NCBI GenBank assembly: GCA_026387915.1
Contig: JAPLKS010000007.1
Span: forward strand, 62,001-126,000
Length of the DNA: 64,000 bases
Direction of reading: 5' to 3'
Source: Gemmatimonadota bacterium
Lineage (GTDB): Bacteria > Gemmatimonadota > Gemmatimonadetes > Gemmatimonadales > Gemmatimonadaceae
Made by a program: the position numbers and the translations under genes
Part shown: in pieces, positions 56,027 through 64,000 of the stretch
Numbering within the stretch: the stretch's first letter is position 1
Layout of the letters: every line of letters begins with the position of its first letter
The notes under the pieces: model-generated
Database searches by the model: none
Seen by the model: the letters and a program-made list of their open reading frames with translations, nothing else
Told to the model about the DNA's origin: nothing

Positions 56027-56128
56027 ACGGCGGCGCTGCCGCGGCCACTCGCGCGTCAGCCCGCCCCGCCCATTCCGCGCTCCGGCGGAATAGATTTCTC
56101 GCATCCTTCTCACTCAGGGTACTGCCTC

Positions 56129-57298
56129 GTGACCCGCGCCTTCGACGACGACTTCAAGTACCGCTTCGCCACCCGCGCCATTCACGCGGGCCAGCGCCCC
56201 GATCCGACCACGGGCGCGATTATGCCAGCCATCGTCCAGACGTCTACGTACGTCCAGGAAGGGCTCGGGCAGAACAAAGGCTACGAGTATGCGCGAGGAA
56301 AGAACCCCACGCGTGAAGCGCTCGAGCGCAACGTGGCCGCTCTCGAAGGCGCCAAGCACGGCTTTGCGTTCTCGAGCGGCATGGGCTGTCTCGACTCGCT
56401 CATGAAGCTCTTCAAGTCTGGCGACCACATTGTGGTGGGTGAGAACGTCTACGGCGGCACCTACCGCCTGATGGACAAGATTCTCACGAACTTCGGCCTG
56501 AGCTTCTCGTTTGTGGACACGCGCGACGTGCAGAAGATTGCCGACGCGATCAAAAAGAACACCGTCGCCGTACTGCTCGAAACGCCGACGAATCCGCTGA
56601 TGCGCCTTACCGATCTCGCAGAAGCCGCGAGCGTCATCAAGCCGAGCGGCGCGCTGATGATCGTCGACAACACCTTCGCCTCACCGGTGCTGCAGCAGCC
56701 GCTCGCACTCGGCGCAGACATTGTGTATCACTCGACGACGAAATATCTGAACGGCCACAGCGATATGATTGGCGGCATCTGCGTGCTCAACGACGACGAC
56801 CTCGCCGCGCGCATTCAGTTCATTGCCAACTCCGCTGGCGCCGTGCCGGGCCCCATGGACTCGTGGCTCGCGCTCCGCGGCACCAAGACGCTCGCCCTGC
56901 GCGTCCGGCAGAGCGATGCCAACGGCCGAGAGATTGCCGCGATGCTCGCGAAGCGCATGGGCGACGAACGCGTCTTTTATCCCGGCCTCACCTCGCACGC
57001 GCAGCACGAACTGGCCAAAAAGCAGATGACTGGCTTTGGCGGCATGATCTCGGTGGAGACGGGCTCCAAGGAAAATGCCAACACGGTGCTCACGCGTGTG
57101 CGCGTGTTTAGTCTCGCGGAGTCGCTGGGTGGTGTGGAGTCGCTCATCAGCCATCCCGCCTCCATGACCCACGCCTCGGTGGAGCCAGCGCGCCGCCAGC
57201 AGCTCGGCGTCACGGAAGGGCTCGTGCGCCTGTCGTGCGGAATTGAGGACGTGCAGGACCTGCTGGAAGACTTGGAACAGGCATTTCGGGGCATCTGA
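56129..57298 (+). CDS. Cystathionine gamma-synthase/lyase-type PLP enzyme
   Basis: 389 residues, GTG start with AGGG upstream. Trans-sulfuration family: YEYARGKNPTREALE, SSGMGCLDSLMKLFKSGDHI, and the PLP-lysine motif STTKYLNGHSDMIGG; SLGGVESLISHPASMTHAS is the substrate-phosphate loop. Either synthesises cystathionine from an activated homoserine and Cys or cleaves it; sequence inspection does not separate the two. Followed 81 bp later by the M48 gene, with a 14-bp palindrome in between. Confidence 0.9.
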   Translation: MTRAFDDDFKYRFATRAIHAGQRPDPTTGAIMPAIVQTSTYVQEGLGQNKGYEYARGKNPTREALERNVAALEGAKHGFAFSSGMGCLDSLMKLFKSGDHIVVGENVYGGTYRLMDKILTNFGLSFSFVDTRDVQKIADAIKKNTVAVLLETPTNPLMRLTDLAEAASVIKPSGALMIVDNTFASPVLQQPLALGADIVYHSTTKYLNGHSDMIGGICVLNDDDLAARIQFIANSAGAVPGPMDSWLALRGTKTLALRVRQSDANGREIAAMLAKRMGDERVFYPGLTSHAQHELAKKQMTGFGGMISVETGSKENANTVLTRVRVFSLAESLGGVESLISHPASMTHASVEPARRQQLGVTEGLVRLSCGIEDVQDLLEDLEQAFRGI

Positions 57299-57318
57299 TT
57301 GGCACTTTCTGAGGTCCG

Positions 57319-57332
57319 CACCCGTACGGGTG
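57319..57332. promoter_or_regulatory. 14-bp palindrome upstream of the M48 peptidase gene
   Basis: CACCCGTACGGGTG is a perfect palindrome about 48 bp before the M48 peptidase start and 21 bp after the PLP-enzyme stop. Operator or short transcription stop are both possible. Confidence 0.4.
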
Positions 57333-57379
57333 TGTGACCGCCCCGACACCGCCGGTTTCATCTCCGCGAGGAGTTTCCA

Positions 57380-58360
57380 ATGCCCGACCGCAAAATCCTG
57401 ACTGACATCGCCTCGCAAACGTGGGAGCACCCGGCCGACCGCGCCGCGCTGAACACGCTGCGTTCCATTCCCGCGTTCGACGAAGTCATCCGCAAGATTG
57501 CGTCGTTCTTTGGGGAACGTGGACTGCGCCAGCTCTTTCTGGCCAATGCGGTGCGCGTGGGGCCCACACAGCGCCCCACGCTCGACCGCTTGCTCACCGA
57601 AGTGCTCGCCACTTTCGACTACCCCGAACGGCCGCAGCTGTACGTCACGCAGTCGCCGGTCATCAATGCTGCGGCGATTGGTTTTGACAAACCGTTCATC
57701 GTCATCAACTCGGCGGTGATTGAACTGCTGACAGAAGACGAGCAGCGGGTGATCATCGCACACGAAGTGGCGCACATCGTGAGCGGACATGTGCTCTACC
57801 GCACGGTGGCGCTGATCATCATGACGGTCGGCCTGTCCTCGCTACCGATGGTGGCCGCGGCCGTGCTCTTCCCCATTCAGATGGCGCTCTTTGAATGGTA
57901 CCGAAAGAGCGAACTGAGCTCGGATCGCGGCGCACTGGTCGTGGTGCAAGACGCGCGGACCGTGATGATGACGTTCCTGAAATTGGCGGGCGGCCCCGCG
58001 CACGGCGATCCAATTGACCTCGACGCCTTTATTGCGCAGGCCAAGGAATACGAAACGCAGGGCGATGTGGTGGACCGCGTCTGGCAGATTATCAACACCG
58101 TCTTCCGCGATCACCCGTTCCACACGGTGCGCGCCGGTGAGTTGCAGCGCTGGATTGAGTCGGGCGCGTACGATAAAGTCATGGCCGGCGAGTACGCGCG
58201 CCGCAGTGACGCCAAGCCCGCCGACGAAGTGCGGCACGATGTGAACGAAGCGGCGCAGTATTACGGCGACCAAGCACGCGCCGCCGTCGGCAAACTCGGC
58301 GACGTGTTGGACCGTGCCAAAGATGCCTTTGACGACGCCTTCAAGGGCGGTCGTCGATGA
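57380..58360 (+). CDS. M48 family metallopeptidase
   Basis: 326 residues, ATG with AGGAG upstream. Zinc site HEVAH (His128, Glu129, His132) and a later Glu in RKSELSSDRGALV, the third ligand, as in HtpX/Ste24-like M48 proteases. One hydrophobic hairpin (TVALIIMTVGLSSLPMVAAA region, about 143-170) lies between, so it is probably membrane-associated. The C-terminal 100 residues are helical and charged. Overlaps purD by 4 bp (ATGA). Confidence 0.9.
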   Translation: MPDRKILTDIASQTWEHPADRAALNTLRSIPAFDEVIRKIASFFGERGLRQLFLANAVRVGPTQRPTLDRLLTEVLATFDYPERPQLYVTQSPVINAAAIGFDKPFIVINSAVIELLTEDEQRVIIAHEVAHIVSGHVLYRTVALIIMTVGLSSLPMVAAAVLFPIQMALFEWYRKSELSSDRGALVVVQDARTVMMTFLKLAGGPAHGDPIDLDAFIAQAKEYETQGDVVDRVWQIINTVFRDHPFHTVRAGELQRWIESGAYDKVMAGEYARRSDAKPADEVRHDVNEAAQYYGDQARAAVGKLGDVLDRAKDAFDDAFKGGRR

Positions 58361-59640
58361 AGATCTTGGTCGTCGGTGGCGGCGGGCGCGAGCACGCGCT
58401 CGCGTGGCGGTTCCGCCATGACGACCCGCATTGCGAGATTATCGCCGCCCCGGGGAATCCGGGGATCGGCGAACTCGGGCGTTGTGAACCAATCAAAGCC
58501 ACCGACGTAGCCGCTCTCGCCGCACTCGCACGGCGTGAGCAGGTGTCGCTCACGATTGTCGGGCCGGAAGCGCCGCTCGAAGCGGGGATCGTCGATCATT
58601 TTCGTACGCTCGGCCTGCCTGTCTTTGGACCCACGGCGGCCGCAGCGCGAATTGAAACATCCAAGCGCTTCGCCAAAGAGTTGATGCTGGCCGCGGGCAT
58701 TCCCACAGCCAGCGCCCGCACCTTCACCAACGCGGCGGAAGCCAAAGCCGAAGTGCGTCGCCTCGGCGCGCCGGTGGTGGTCAAGGCGTCTGGGCTCGCC
58801 GCTGGCAAAGGGGTGATCGTCGCCGAGACGGTGGCAGAGGCGGAGTCGGCAATCACGATGATGCTCGAGGGGAATGCGTTCGGCGAAGCCGGACACGAAG
58901 TACTCGTCGAGGAGTTCATGAGTGGCGAGGAGATTTCGGTGTTCGCGCTCACCGACGGCACGCACGTGCTGCCAATGATCGCCGCGCAGGATCACAAGCG
59001 GATTGGTGAACGCGATACCGGCCCCAACACAGGCGGCATGGGAGCATATGCCCCCGTCTCACTTGCGACGGCGGCGGTGGCGGACGACACGGTTGAGCGC
59101 GTATTCCTTCCCACACTCGCCGCGATGCGCGCCGCAGGCTGTCCGTTCACCGGTCTGCTCTACGCGGGACTGATGCTCACGCCGCAGGGCGCGAAGGTCG
59201 TTGAATTCAACTGTCGTTTTGGCGATCCTGAAACCGAGACGCTGCTTCCGCTACTGGCGTCGAGCTTGCTCGAACCCGTGCGTGCGATTGCCAATGGCGA
59301 TTCGCTGGCTGGGGCGTCGCCGCTTCTCTGGCGCGGGGCGGCCGTCACGACGGTTGTGGCCGCGGCTGGCTATCCAGGTACAGTACGCTCCGGCGATCTG
59401 ATCACACTCCCACCGGCCGAAGAAGGCGTGATCGTCTTTCATGCCGGTACGGCGCGCGATGCACAGCAACGGCTTATCAGTTCGGGTGGTCGCGTCTTTG
59501 CCATCACAGCTGTCGCCGACTCACTAGCCGAGGCGCAACGCCGCAGTACGGCGCACGCCGAACGTGTGCAGCTGGACGGTCGCCAACTGCGCCGCGACAT
59601 TGGATGGCGCGAGCTCGCGCGCAGTGCCGGAACTTCCTGA
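58357..59640 (+). CDS. purD: Phosphoribosylamine-glycine ligase (GAR synthetase)
   Basis: 427 residues. Second step of purine synthesis: joins glycine to phosphoribosylamine using ATP. ATP-grasp fold with start ILVVGGGGREHALAW, GPEAPLEAGIVD, VVKASGLAAGKGV, and the DTGPNTGGMGAYAP and EFNCRFGDPETE motifs. Complete at usual length. Overlaps the M48 gene by 4 bp upstream and mutM by 17 bp downstream. Confidence 0.97.
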   Translation: MKILVVGGGGREHALAWRFRHDDPHCEIIAAPGNPGIGELGRCEPIKATDVAALAALARREQVSLTIVGPEAPLEAGIVDHFRTLGLPVFGPTAAAARIETSKRFAKELMLAAGIPTASARTFTNAAEAKAEVRRLGAPVVVKASGLAAGKGVIVAETVAEAESAITMMLEGNAFGEAGHEVLVEEFMSGEEISVFALTDGTHVLPMIAAQDHKRIGERDTGPNTGGMGAYAPVSLATAAVADDTVERVFLPTLAAMRAAGCPFTGLLYAGLMLTPQGAKVVEFNCRFGDPETETLLPLLASSLLEPVRAIANGDSLAGASPLLWRGAAVTTVVAAAGYPGTVRSGDLITLPPAEEGVIVFHAGTARDAQQRLISSGGRVFAITAVADSLAEAQRRSTAHAERVQLDGRQLRRDIGWRELARSAGTS

Positions 59641-60466
59641 AACTGAGACGATAGCGCGCGATTTGCACGGTGCCGTGGGTGGCGCTGTCATCGGCGCGAC
59701 CTCCGTCCCGCGCCCCGACGTCCTGCGCGAGGTCACGGCGGTGGAGTTCGCCGAGCGCACAACTGGCGCACAGATCGGCCGCGTGTGGCGACGCGCAAAG
59801 TCGGTGATTCTCGATATCTCTACGGGAGATCGCCTGGTGGTCACGCCGCGGTTCACCGGCGCCCTGCTGATTGAAGCTGCGGACGCCACTGCGGCCTCCC
59901 CTGCGCCGACATCGGCCGACTACACCGCCATCCACTGGCAACTCACCGACGGCCGCACCCTCCGCTACCGTGACGTCCGCCGACTCGGCACTGTCGCCCT
60001 GATGTCGCCTGAGCGATTTGAGCGCTGGACGGCGGCGCTTGGCCCTGAGCCGCTTGACCCAGCCCTTACCGCCGAGCGATTTTCGGGTATTGTTCGGGTC
60101 TCCTCCCGGGCGGTCAAGAGCATCCTCATGGATCAGCGGCGTATGGCGGGCATCGGCAACATCTACGCAAACGAAGCGCTCTGGCGTGCCAAGATCCGCC
60201 CCACGCGGCGCGGCACGGCTCTCTCGCGCGCCGCCGCTACCACGCTGCTCGCCGAAATTCGCGCGGTGCTAACGGAATCCATCGCACTTCGCGGAACCAG
60301 TTTTCGCGATTATCGCGACGCCTTTGGAGGGCGCGGTGGTTTTGTGGAGCGCCTCGCTGTGTACGGGCGCGCCGGCGAACCCTGCACACGATGCGGCACG
60401 ACGCTCCGCTCCACGCACGCGATTGAAGGGCGCAGCACTGTCTTTTGCCCCACGTGCCAACGATGA
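59624..60466 (+). CDS. mutM: Formamidopyrimidine-DNA glycosylase
   Basis: 280 residues from the GTG at 59624; the family needs the catalytic Pro2-Glu3 right after the start (here V-PELPETETI), which fixes this start within purD. Excises 8-oxoguanine and other oxidised purines with AP-lyase activity. The H2TH region is MDQRRMAGIGNIYANEALW and the C-terminal zinc finger CTRCGTTL ... FCPTCQR has all four cysteines. Overlaps the following gene by 4 bp. Confidence 0.95.
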   Translation: MPELPETETIARDLHGAVGGAVIGATSVPRPDVLREVTAVEFAERTTGAQIGRVWRRAKSVILDISTGDRLVVTPRFTGALLIEAADATAASPAPTSADYTAIHWQLTDGRTLRYRDVRRLGTVALMSPERFERWTAALGPEPLDPALTAERFSGIVRVSSRAVKSILMDQRRMAGIGNIYANEALWRAKIRPTRRGTALSRAAATTLLAEIRAVLTESIALRGTSFRDYRDAFGGRGGFVERLAVYGRAGEPCTRCGTTLRSTHAIEGRSTVFCPTCQR

Positions 60467-61593
60467 GCAGGCGCCGGCGCAAGAAACGCGCGGCCACCCC
60501 TGAGGTCGAGGCGCGCGTCGCCGCGATGCGCGAAGTCGTACGCGCCGACGTGAAAGATCGGCCTGGCGTGTATCGCATGATCTCCCCGGACGGTGAGATC
60601 GTGTACGTGGGGAAGGCCAAAAAACTCCGCACACGCCTCATGAGCTATTTCCGCGCCGAGTATCCGGCGGAGAAAGGCGCACGCATTCTGCGCGAGGCTG
60701 GCGAGATTGCGTGGGACTATCACCCAAGCGAATTCGCCGCGCTACTCGAGGAGTTGCGGCTCATCAAACGGTGGCGCCCGCGCTTCAACGTGATGATGAA
60801 GCGAGACGCGCGCCACTACGCATTTGTGCGCATCACCCGTGGGCCAGCGCCCAAGTTTCAGGTGGTGCGCTCGGCTGCTGCTGACGACAACGGTATGTAT
60901 TTCGGCCCATTCAGCGGCGCGCTGCAACTCGAGAACGCACTCCGCGAACTCAATGACGTACTCGGCCTCCGCGACTGCGCCAGCGACACGCGTATGTATT
61001 TTGCCGACCAAGTGGAACTGCCGGTGGCGCCGCCGCGCACGCCCGGATGCATTCGCCACGAGATTGGCCGCTGCCTCGGCCCCTGCGTTGCGGCCACCAC
61101 GGTGTCCGAATACGCCTCACGGCTCGAACTTGCCCGCGAGTTTCTCGAAGGGGCGCACGATGCACCGGTGGCGACGCTCCGAGTAGCAATGGAAGCCAGC
61201 AGCGACGCCCTCGACTTTGAGCGCGCCGCGAGCCTGCGCGACAAGATTCTGCGGCTCGAGTCGCTGCAAGATCAGTTCGCGCGACTGCGCTTTGCGGTGG
61301 AATCGCTGTCGTTCGTGTACACCGTGCCCGGATTTGGCGACGAAAACCGCGCGTACATTATTCGTCGCGGGCGCGTGCGTGCCGAGCTCCCCGCCCCTCG
61401 TACACCCGCTGAGCGCGCCACGCTCGCGGCGCTGGCCGCCGAGGTATTTGTCCCCTCCGAGTCGACGCGACTCACCGTTCCCGCGCACGAAGTAGACGAG
61501 CTCCTCCTGCTCTCGAGCTTCTTCCGAAAGTTTCCGGAGGAGCTGGAGGGAACCGAGCCGGCGAGTTCATTTCTGCAGGCCCGCAGCGCGTAG
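60463..61593 (+). CDS. Short UvrC-like (Cho-type) GIY-YIG endonuclease
   Basis: 376 residues from the ATG at 60463, overlapping mutM by 4 bp. A GIY-YIG nuclease domain (about 38-118: GVYRMISPDGEIVYVGKAKK) is followed by the UvrC cysteine cluster (RDCAS, then CIRHEIGRCLGPC), which binds an iron-sulfur cluster in UvrC, and a UVR coiled-coil motif (DALDFERAASLRDKILRLE). The sequence ends where UvrC's RNase H-like and helix-hairpin-helix domains would start. So it could make only the 3' incision, as Cho does in E. coli. Coupled to mutM, hence probably DNA repair. Confidence 0.85.
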   Translation: MSRRRRKKRAATPEVEARVAAMREVVRADVKDRPGVYRMISPDGEIVYVGKAKKLRTRLMSYFRAEYPAEKGARILREAGEIAWDYHPSEFAALLEELRLIKRWRPRFNVMMKRDARHYAFVRITRGPAPKFQVVRSAAADDNGMYFGPFSGALQLENALRELNDVLGLRDCASDTRMYFADQVELPVAPPRTPGCIRHEIGRCLGPCVAATTVSEYASRLELAREFLEGAHDAPVATLRVAMEASSDALDFERAASLRDKILRLESLQDQFARLRFAVESLSFVYTVPGFGDENRAYIIRRGRVRAELPAPRTPAERATLAALAAEVFVPSESTRLTVPAHEVDELLLLSSFFRKFPEELEGTEPASSFLQARSA

Positions 61594-61604
61594 CATTGCG
61601 CGGG

Positions 61605-62069
61605 TTAGGCCAGCGTCAACAGCTCCGCGTCGGCACGCCCGTCCACAATCGTCAGCCGCGCCACCGTCGCAGGCAGCGCGAACCGCTTTGGTCCAGCGGC
61701 ACCCGGGTTGATCACCAACTGCTTTCCCACGCGTTCAATCAGCTGCACGTGCGTGTGTCCGTACACAATCACATCCGCGTCGTACGCAGCGGCGAGCGCC
61801 GCGGGCTTTGGCCGGCCGAGTTCGTGCCCGTGGCTCACATGTATGCGGAGTCCACCCAGCTCCAGCTCCAGCTGCTGCGAGAGCCCCGGCGTCCACGGAT
61901 CATCGCAGTTGCCATAAACAGCGCGCACCGGCGCAATGAGCGAGAGTTCGTCGAGAATCGTGTCGCTGCACACGTCGCCGGCATGCAGAATCAACTCCAC
62001 ACCGGCGAGCGCCTCGTAGACTTCGGGCCGCAACAGCCCGTGCGTGTCGCTAATGAGCCCGATCAGCAC
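61605..62069 (-). CDS. Metallophosphoesterase, YfcE/MJ0936 type
   Basis: 154 residues, GTG start. Calcineurin-like fold with all metal motifs: GLISDTHG, HAGDVCS, VYGNCDD, VSHGHELG and YGHTHVQ. Hydrolyses phosphodiesters; the physiological substrate is unknown for most of this family. Overlaps the 3' end of the MFS gene by 20 bp on the same strand. Confidence 0.93.
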   Translation of the reverse strand: MLIGLISDTHGLLRPEVYEALAGVELILHAGDVCSDTILDELSLIAPVRAVYGNCDDPWTPGLSQQLELELGGLRIHVSHGHELGRPKPAALAAAYDADVIVYGHTHVQLIERVGKQLVINPGAAGPKRFALPATVARLTIVDGRADAELLTLA

Positions 62070-63273
62070 CGCGAATCCTCCCGGCCAAAATCACGAACAA
62101 CACCAAACAGCCAAGCGACACCAACGCCTCTGCGGCGAGCATCCCCTGCGTGCCGAAGCGGTCGTGCACGGCGCCATCAAAGCGGATCATGGCCAATCCA
62201 CCCAGCGTATTGAATGCAAAGAACACGTTGATCTTGGTGGCGGCTGCGTGGTCGCCAATGAGCGCGAGCACCATCCCAGTGAGCGACGCGGTACACAAGC
62301 CGAGCGAAAACGTATAGAACAGCGTGGCGGCAGCAAACCCCATACTATTGCGCGGCGACAGCATCATCAGCGCGGCGGCCGCGGCGGATATGGCACAGGC
62401 CCACGCATACGCCGTGGGCTTGGCCATTCGATCTGCCACCCACCCGCCCGCAAAACAGCCGGCCACAATCGCCACGCCGCCACCGGCGCCGAGCACGAAG
62501 CCAACCGTGTCGGCGCCAGCATTCCACTCGGCGCCAAGCGATCCAAACAGGAACTGCGACGCGCCGCTCCCAATGGGCAACAACGCGAGGAGCAGGCCAA
62601 TGCGGCCATCGCGTGTGCGCAGCATCAGCGTCAACGCTCGTACGGCAGCCGCAAGTTTTGTCGCCACCGTTTCACCGACCACGCCGCGCCCAGGCTCGTC
62701 TAGAAACCGCAGCGCAAATGCGCACGCAAATACAATCGCCGCCAGCGCAACGCCCGCGAGCCAGGTGGACGGCAGATGCTTGACGAGCAACAACCCTACG
62801 CCGCCACCGGCCGTTTGACCAAACTGATTCCCGCTCTGGAACCACCCGGCGGCGCGACCGCGCGTGGCCAGCGTGGTGTTGTGCGCCATCAACCCTTCGG
62901 TGGCAAACGCAAGGAACGACGCCCCCACATTCGACGCTAGCACCACCACCGAGAGCAGCGGCACGTTCGACGCTTGCATCGGCGTCACCGTCAACACAAA
63001 CAGACCGAGCGCAATCGCTGCGACCGCGAGCAGGTACCACGTTTTGCGCGTGAGTGTTGCGTCGCCGAGCGGCGCCCACACGAACTTGAACGCGTGCGCA
63101 AAAAAGGCCATCCCCACAATGGCCGCGCTCGTGGACACCGGCAAACCAGCGCGACTCGCGAGGTACCCGAGCGCGACCGACGGATAGCCGATAGTAAGAC
63201 CCATCGGAAAGTAGAGCACCGCGAACACCCACGGATGCGGCGCACGCCCACCAAGAGCGGCGCCCGACACCAC
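62050..63273 (-). CDS. MFS transporter, AmpG-like
   Basis: 407 residues from the GTG at 63273, which shares one base with the ubiX stop (TAGTG); GTG at 63270 is equivalent. About 12 membrane segments. The N-terminus (VLYFPMGLTIGYPSVALGYL ... FKFVWAPLGD) resembles the AmpG/acetyl-CoA transporter branch of the major facilitator superfamily, which imports muropeptides or siderophores. The substrate is unknown. Third in a tight ubiA-ubiX-transporter-phosphoesterase run. Confidence 0.82.
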   Translation of the reverse strand: MVSGAALGGRAPHPWVFAVLYFPMGLTIGYPSVALGYLASRAGLPVSTSAAIVGMAFFAHAFKFVWAPLGDATLTRKTWYLLAVAAIALGLFVLTVTPMQASNVPLLSVVVLASNVGASFLAFATEGLMAHNTTLATRGRAAGWFQSGNQFGQTAGGGVGLLLVKHLPSTWLAGVALAAIVFACAFALRFLDEPGRGVVGETVATKLAAAVRALTLMLRTRDGRIGLLLALLPIGSGASQFLFGSLGAEWNAGADTVGFVLGAGGGVAIVAGCFAGGWVADRMAKPTAYAWACAISAAAAALMMLSPRNSMGFAAATLFYTFSLGLCTASLTGMVLALIGDHAAATKINVFFAFNTLGGLAMIRFDGAVHDRFGTQGMLAAEALVSLGCLVLFVILAGRIRGADRAH

Positions 63274-63887
63274 TACGCGTTCTCCGACTGACCGCCCCAC
63301 CGAATGGCCAGCGTGTTGTCCACGCCGAGATGATCGAGCACGCGCGCCACCACGAAGTCCACCAGCTCTTCGATGCGCGTGGGGCGATTGTAGAAGCCGG
63401 GCGAAGCCGGCATGATCGTCGCGCCGGCGCGGGTCAGCCGCAGCATGTTCTCGAGATGGATGGCGCTGAGCGGCGTCTCGCGCGGCACCAGCACGAGCGG
63501 ACGGCGCTCCTTGAGCGCCACATCCGCTGCGCGCTCCACCAGCGAACGCGACGTACCGGCAGCAATCGACGCGAGCGTTCCCATAGAACACGGGCAAATC
63601 ACCATGCCGGCGCTCTTCGCGGAGCCAGACGCGGGCGCCGCGCCGCGGTCGGCGTCGTCAAACACCGTTACCTGTGCATCCCAGGCCGCCGCGCCCGCAA
63701 ACGTGCGCAGCCCCTCCACATCCACCAGATCGGTCTCGGTGCGCAACAAGCGAAGTCCGTGCGACGACATGATCAACGACACGCGGCGCTGTGACGCCAC
63801 CAACTGCTGCAACAGGCGCACTCCGTACGGCGCGCCCGACGCGCCGGTGAAGGCCATCACAATCGGAGCATCAGCGTGCGTGCTCAC
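63273..63887 (-). CDS. ubiX: Flavin prenyltransferase UbiX
   Basis: 204 residues, GTG start overlapping the upstream ubiA stop (GTGA). Makes prenylated FMN for UbiD-type decarboxylases. Diagnostic motifs are AFTGASGAPYGVRLLQ at the N-terminus, CPCSMGTLASIAAG (Ser of the FMN site), RPLVLVPRETPLSAIHLENM and ASPGFYNRP near the C-terminus. Neighbouring ubiA indicates quinone synthesis. Confidence 0.96.
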   Translation of the reverse strand: MSTHADAPIVMAFTGASGAPYGVRLLQQLVASQRRVSLIMSSHGLRLLRTETDLVDVEGLRTFAGAAAWDAQVTVFDDADRGAAPASGSAKSAGMVICPCSMGTLASIAAGTSRSLVERAADVALKERRPLVLVPRETPLSAIHLENMLRLTRAGATIMPASPGFYNRPTRIEELVDFVVARVLDHLGVDNTLAIRWGGQSENA

Positions 63888-64000
63888 GTTAGCACCCGTT
63901 CGGCGAGCGCAAACATAAAGAACGCGATGCTAATCACCCCGTTCATCGTAAAGAACGCGGCGTCCAACTTGGACTGATCCTCGGCGCTGACCAATGAATG
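63884..64000 (-). CDS. ubiA: UbiA family prenyltransferase, C-terminal fragment (runs off window)
   Basis: Only the last 38 residues are inside the window, read from the edge to the TGA at 63884-63886. The end KLDAAFFTMNGVISIAFF is characteristic of UbiA/4-hydroxybenzoate (or menaquinone-type) polyprenyltransferases, membrane enzymes that prenylate quinone precursors. Overlaps ubiX by 4 bp, which fits one quinone operon. The identity rests on this short tail plus context. Confidence 0.72.
   Translation of the reverse strand, partial: HSLVSAEDQSKLDAAFFTMNGVISIAFFMFALAERVLT

Noticed and set aside
56072-56091. Terminator after the AMP-ligase gene
   Set aside because: The stem is only 7 bp (ATTCCGC/GCGGAAT) and no T-run follows directly, so it is too weak to call.

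Overview
The window is one stretch of GC-rich chromosome from a diderm bacterium, with almost wall-to-wall genes and no insertion sequences, phage genes, rRNA or CRISPR. Lipid A/LPS-type enzymes, a TonB receptor, porins, many lipoproteins and a Sec-type (clade II-like) nitrous oxide reductase cluster suggest a Gemmatimonadota-like organism. This assignment is inference from gene content, not from a phylogenetic marker.

Layout. (1) 141-21527 is a phosphate region. It holds udk-phoB-phoR, an exopolyphosphatase (ppx), then, on the minus strand and transcribed right to left, pstS - porin - pstC - pstA - pstB - pstB2 - phoU - ppk. Rightwards from the pstS promoter lie a TonB receptor and two lipoproteins, followed by a low-affinity PiT transporter with its DUF47 partner. 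Four arrays of GTTAC-like pentamers repeated exactly every 11 bp sit upstream of pstS, the TonB receptor and the beta-helix lipoprotein. They look like this lineage's Pho boxes and tie the outer-membrane genes to PhoB. (2) 21644-30777 is proteostasis: rhomboid protease, dnaK, a DegP-type protease, tRNA-Leu(UAG), tig-clpP-clpX and engB. (3) 30774-42369 is mixed: a secreted protein, an acyltransferase, a Nudix hydrolase, a pilus-type ATPase fused to a receiver domain, an outer-membrane protein, trpE, an FHA-GAF-adenylate cyclase, and a Kdo-kinase-like protein with a family 9 glycosyltransferase. (4) 42436-49501 is a compact nos operon (nosZ, a membrane protein, nosL, nosD, nosF, nosY, a cupredoxin), divergent from an Rrf2 regulator with NsrR-like ligands. 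(5) 49498-64000 is housekeeping: maf, dtd, a TPR protein, glmS, glmM, an AMP-ligase-like protein, a trans-sulfuration enzyme, an M48 peptidase, purD, mutM, a short UvrC/Cho-like protein, a phosphodiesterase, an AmpG-like transporter, ubiX and the end of ubiA.

How the genes work together. PhoR/PhoB sense phosphate; the porin and TonB receptor would bring phosphate or phosphorylated compounds through the outer membrane; PstS and PstCAB move phosphate through the inner membrane; PhoU restrains signalling; Ppk and Ppx store and release polyphosphate. The nos genes reduce N2O to N2 in the periplasm, with NosL/D/F/Y serving copper-site maturation and the Rrf2 protein as the likely NO- or redox-responsive switch. 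Most operon members overlap by 4 bp (ATGA or GTGA), and this was used to choose many of the starts.
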